Under the pieces are notes generated by a model that saw nothing but the letters and a program-made list of their open reading frames with translations, was not told the DNA's origin and did not search any database. The position numbers and the translations under genes were made by a program. This document shows, one piece after another, positions 5,100-6,941 of a DNA stretch of 6,941 nucleotides. Source of the DNA: Sphingomonas sp. (GTDB taxonomy: Bacteria > Pseudomonadota > Alphaproteobacteria > Sphingomonadales > Sphingomonadaceae); assembly GCA_030824725.1 (NCBI GenBank), contig JAPJRE010000210.1, forward strand, positions 1-6,941. Direction: 5' to 3'. The stretch's first letter is position 1; every line of letters begins with the position of its first letter.

Positions 5100-6875
5100 T
5101 CAGTGGTTGTGGCGCGGCACCTTCAGACCGGTGCCGCGATACTTGGTCGCGAACTCCAGCACGCCGCCCTCGTGCAACTGGCCCGACTTCTCGCGGTACA
5201 GTTCTTCCCAGGGCGTGTTGCTCGGCGGGATCGGCGGCGCCGGCTCGCCCTTGCGGCGGGCGATCTCGTCGGCCTCGACCAGCGCGTCGACACGGCCCTG
5301 GTTCAGGTCGATGCGGATCACGTCGCCGGTGCGCAGCCAGGAAAGGCCGCCCCCCGCCGCGCTCTCCGGCGAGGCGTTGAGGATCGAGGGGCTGTCCGAC
5401 GTGCCCGACTGGCGGCCGTCGCCCAGCGTCGGCAGGCTCTGGATACCCTTTTGCAGGATCGCGTCGGGCGGCTGCATGTTGACCACCTCGGCCGAGCCCG
5501 GCCAGCCCAGCACGCCCGCGCCGCGGATCACCAGGATGCAATTGTCGTCGATGGCGAGCGCCGGATCGTTGATCCGGTGGTGATAATCGTCCGAGCCGTC
5601 GAACACGACCGCACGGACCTCGAACACGCCCTCCTGCCCCGGGGTGGAAAGATAGCGCGCGCGGAACTGCTCGGAGATCACGCTGGTCTTCATGATCGCC
5701 ATGTCGAACAGGTTGCCGGTGAGCACCAGGAACCCGGCCTTCTCCATCAACGGCTTGTCGATGGGGAAGATCACGTCCGCGTCAAGCACGCGCGCGTCGG
5801 CGACATTCTCCGCCATGGTGCGGCCGGTGCAGGTCGCGACGCTGCCGTCGAGGATGCCGGCATCGACCAGCAGCTTGAGCACCGCCGGGATGCCGCCGGC
5901 GCGGTGGAAGCGCTCGGACAGATATTGCCCCGCCGGCTGCATGTTGACGATCAGCGGCAGGTCATAGCCGGTCTGCCAGTCCTCGGGCGTGATGGTGATG
6001 CCGGCATGCGCGGCCATCGCGTTGAGGTGCGGCTGGGCGTTGGTCGATCCGCCGATCGCGGTCAGCAGCTTGATCGCGTTGAGGAAGCTCTGCTTGGTCA
6101 GGATCTTCGACGGGCGAAGGTCCTCATAGGCCATCTCGACGATGCGCTTGCCGGTCTCGTAGGCGATCTGCCCGCGCTCGCGGTACGGCGCCGGGATCAT
6201 CGCGCAGCCGGGAAGCGACATGCCGAGGCCCTCGGCCATGCTGTTCATCGTCGAAGCGGTGCCCATGGTGTTGCAATGACCCGACGAGGGCGCGCTCTCC
6301 ATCGCGCGGCGGAGGAACTCGGCCTCGTCGATCTCGCCCGCCGCCATCTTGCGGCGGGAGCGCCAGATCACCGTGCCCGAGCCGACCAGCTCGCCCTCGT
6401 GCCAGCCGTCGAGCATCGGCCCGCCCGAGAGGACGATCGCCGGGATGTCGACGGTGGAGGCGGCCATCAGCGACGAGGGCGTGGTCTTGTCGCAGCCGGT
6501 GGTGAGGATCACCGCGTCGATCGGATAGCCGTTGAGGATCTCGACCAGGCCGAGATAGGCGAGATTGCGATCGAGCGCGGCGGTCGGGCGCCGGCAATTC
6601 TCGAAGATCGGGTGGAGCGGGAATTCCATCGGGATGCCGCCCGCCGCGAGGATGCCTTCGCGGGCGCGCTTCACCGTCTCCAGATGGATGCGGTTGCACG
6701 GCGCGATGTCGCTGCCGGACTGGGCGATGCCGATGATCGGCTTGCCCGAGGTCAGCTCCGCCGGCGTGATGCCGTAGTTCATGAAGCGCTCGAGATAGAG
6801 CGCGGCCATGTCGGCGCGGCCGGGGGCGGCGAACCATTCGCGCGATCGGAACGGACGGACGGGCGTGCGGGTCAC
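5100..6875 (-). CDS. xylD: Sugar-acid dehydratase of the IlvD/Edd family (D-xylonate / L-arabinonate dehydratase type)
   Basis: This 591-residue enzyme dehydrates a C5 aldonic acid to the 2-keto-3-deoxy acid, an entry step of the Weimberg/Dahms pentose routes. The sequence closely resembles, from memory, Caulobacter XylD over its whole length, including FRSREWF near the N-terminus, the GDGRQSGTSDSPSILNASPE region (485-504) and the terminal PRHNH. Expected [2Fe-2S] ligands are C60 in APCNR, C128 in TTGCDK and C201 in GHCNTMGTASTM. E92 in FENC and the lysine K129 after C128 are likely metal-site residues, and S490 in GRQSG is the likely catalytic base. The start is GTG, preceded by GGGAG with a 6-base gap, and the N-terminus then aligns with relatives. 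Xylonate and arabinonate specificity cannot be separated by eye, so the symbol is tentative. The ThDP enzyme follows on the same strand. Confidence 0.9.
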   Translation of the reverse strand: MTRTPVRPFRSREWFAAPGRADMAALYLERFMNYGITPAELTSGKPIIGIAQSGSDIAPCNRIHLETVKRAREGILAAGGIPMEFPLHPIFENCRRPTAALDRNLAYLGLVEILNGYPIDAVILTTGCDKTTPSSLMAASTVDIPAIVLSGGPMLDGWHEGELVGSGTVIWRSRRKMAAGEIDEAEFLRRAMESAPSSGHCNTMGTASTMNSMAEGLGMSLPGCAMIPAPYRERGQIAYETGKRIVEMAYEDLRPSKILTKQSFLNAIKLLTAIGGSTNAQPHLNAMAAHAGITITPEDWQTGYDLPLIVNMQPAGQYLSERFHRAGGIPAVLKLLVDAGILDGSVATCTGRTMAENVADARVLDADVIFPIDKPLMEKAGFLVLTGNLFDMAIMKTSVISEQFRARYLSTPGQEGVFEVRAVVFDGSDDYHHRINDPALAIDDNCILVIRGAGVLGWPGSAEVVNMQPPDAILQKGIQSLPTLGDGRQSGTSDSPSILNASPESAAGGGLSWLRTGDVIRIDLNQGRVDALVEADEIARRKGEPAPPIPPSNTPWEELYREKSGQLHEGGVLEFATKYRGTGLKVPRHNH

Positions 6876-6896
6876 GATATTCTCCCAAACCAGACT

Positions 6897-6918
6897 CCCC
6901 TTCCGCTTGCGGGAGGGG
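6897..6918. repeat. GC-rich inverted repeat upstream of the dehydratase
   Basis: CCCCTTCCGC (6897-6906) pairs with GCGGGAGGGG (6909-6918) over 10 bp with one T-G pair and a 2-base loop. It starts 21 bases before the GTG start. The CCCCTCCCGC...GCGGGAGGGG pattern looks to me like a short intergenic repeat dispersed in sphingomonad genomes. It may end the transcript of an upstream gene outside the window or lie in the dehydratase leader; the sequence does not decide. Confidence 0.6.
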
Positions 6919-6930
6919 TCGGGGGAGGGG
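6911..6930 (+). other. Potential G-quadruplex motif
   Basis: Four G-tracts (GGG, GGGG, GGGGG, GGGG) are separated by loops of 1, 2 and 1 bases on the plus strand, which is the template strand for the dehydratase. This satisfies the usual G3+N1-7 rule. It overlaps the right arm of the adjacent inverted repeat, so the two structures are mutually exclusive. Formation in the cell is unproven. Confidence 0.5.
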
Positions 6931-6941
6931 CTGAAATGGGC

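Noticed and set aside
3334..5541. 735-codon minus-strand open frame overlapping the ThDP enzyme and dehydratase
   Set aside because: It reads as Arg/Gly/Pro-rich sequence in the wrong frame of two clear enzymes; the correct frames carry the family motifs.
3342..6875. Branched-chain amino acid ilvB-ilvD operon
   Set aside because: The dehydratase matches the pentonate type rather than dihydroxy-acid dehydratase, and no ilvN or ilvC is present.

Overview
This is a GC-rich bacterial chromosomal segment, most likely from a sphingomonad (Sphingomonas or a close relative, Alphaproteobacteria). The evidence is the strongly GC-biased third codon positions, an aroQ-accB operon, a fused ThiS-ThiG protein, a canonical alphaproteobacterial EcfG stress promoter (GGAAC-N16-CGTT), a REP-type repeat with the cores ATCCCGGC/GCCGGGAT, and protein sequences that read as sphingomonad. 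No phage, plasmid, IS or CRISPR signal is visible.

Layout. On the left (1-640, minus strand) are aroQ (type II 3-dehydroquinate dehydratase) and the start of accB (biotin carboxyl carrier protein), which leaves the window. An 89-base gap with a candidate overlapping divergent promoter pair separates them from a plus-strand unit: a one-piece thiS-thiG gene (730-1734) and a lipoprotein alpha/beta hydrolase that overlaps it by one base (1734-2501). Next comes a 56-residue CsbD-like stress protein (2592-2762), preceded by a textbook EcfG promoter and followed by a clear intrinsic terminator.

The 277-base gap 2763-3039 holds that terminator and a REP doublet with two 30-base arms in perfect inverted orientation. 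It lies between convergent transcription units. To its right everything is on the minus strand: a xylonate/arabinonate-type sugar-acid dehydratase of the IlvD/Edd family (5100-6875, GTG start), an acetolactate-synthase-like ThDP enzyme (3342-4997) and an 85-residue protein of unknown function (3040-3297). Short GC-rich hairpins lie just before and just after the dehydratase gene.

How the genes may work together. aroQ/accB and thiSG are housekeeping biosynthesis (aromatic amino acids, fatty acids, thiamine). csbD is a stress gene. The dehydratase makes a 2-keto-3-deoxy sugar acid, and the neighbouring ThDP enzyme belongs to a superfamily that decarboxylates or ligates 2-keto acids, so a shared sugar-acid pathway is possible but not shown. 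The points most worth a second look are the ThiS-ThiG fusion with its internal Gly-Gly, the EcfG promoter of csbD, the dehydratase/ThDP pair and the REP doublet. I see no strong case for a wholly new system here.
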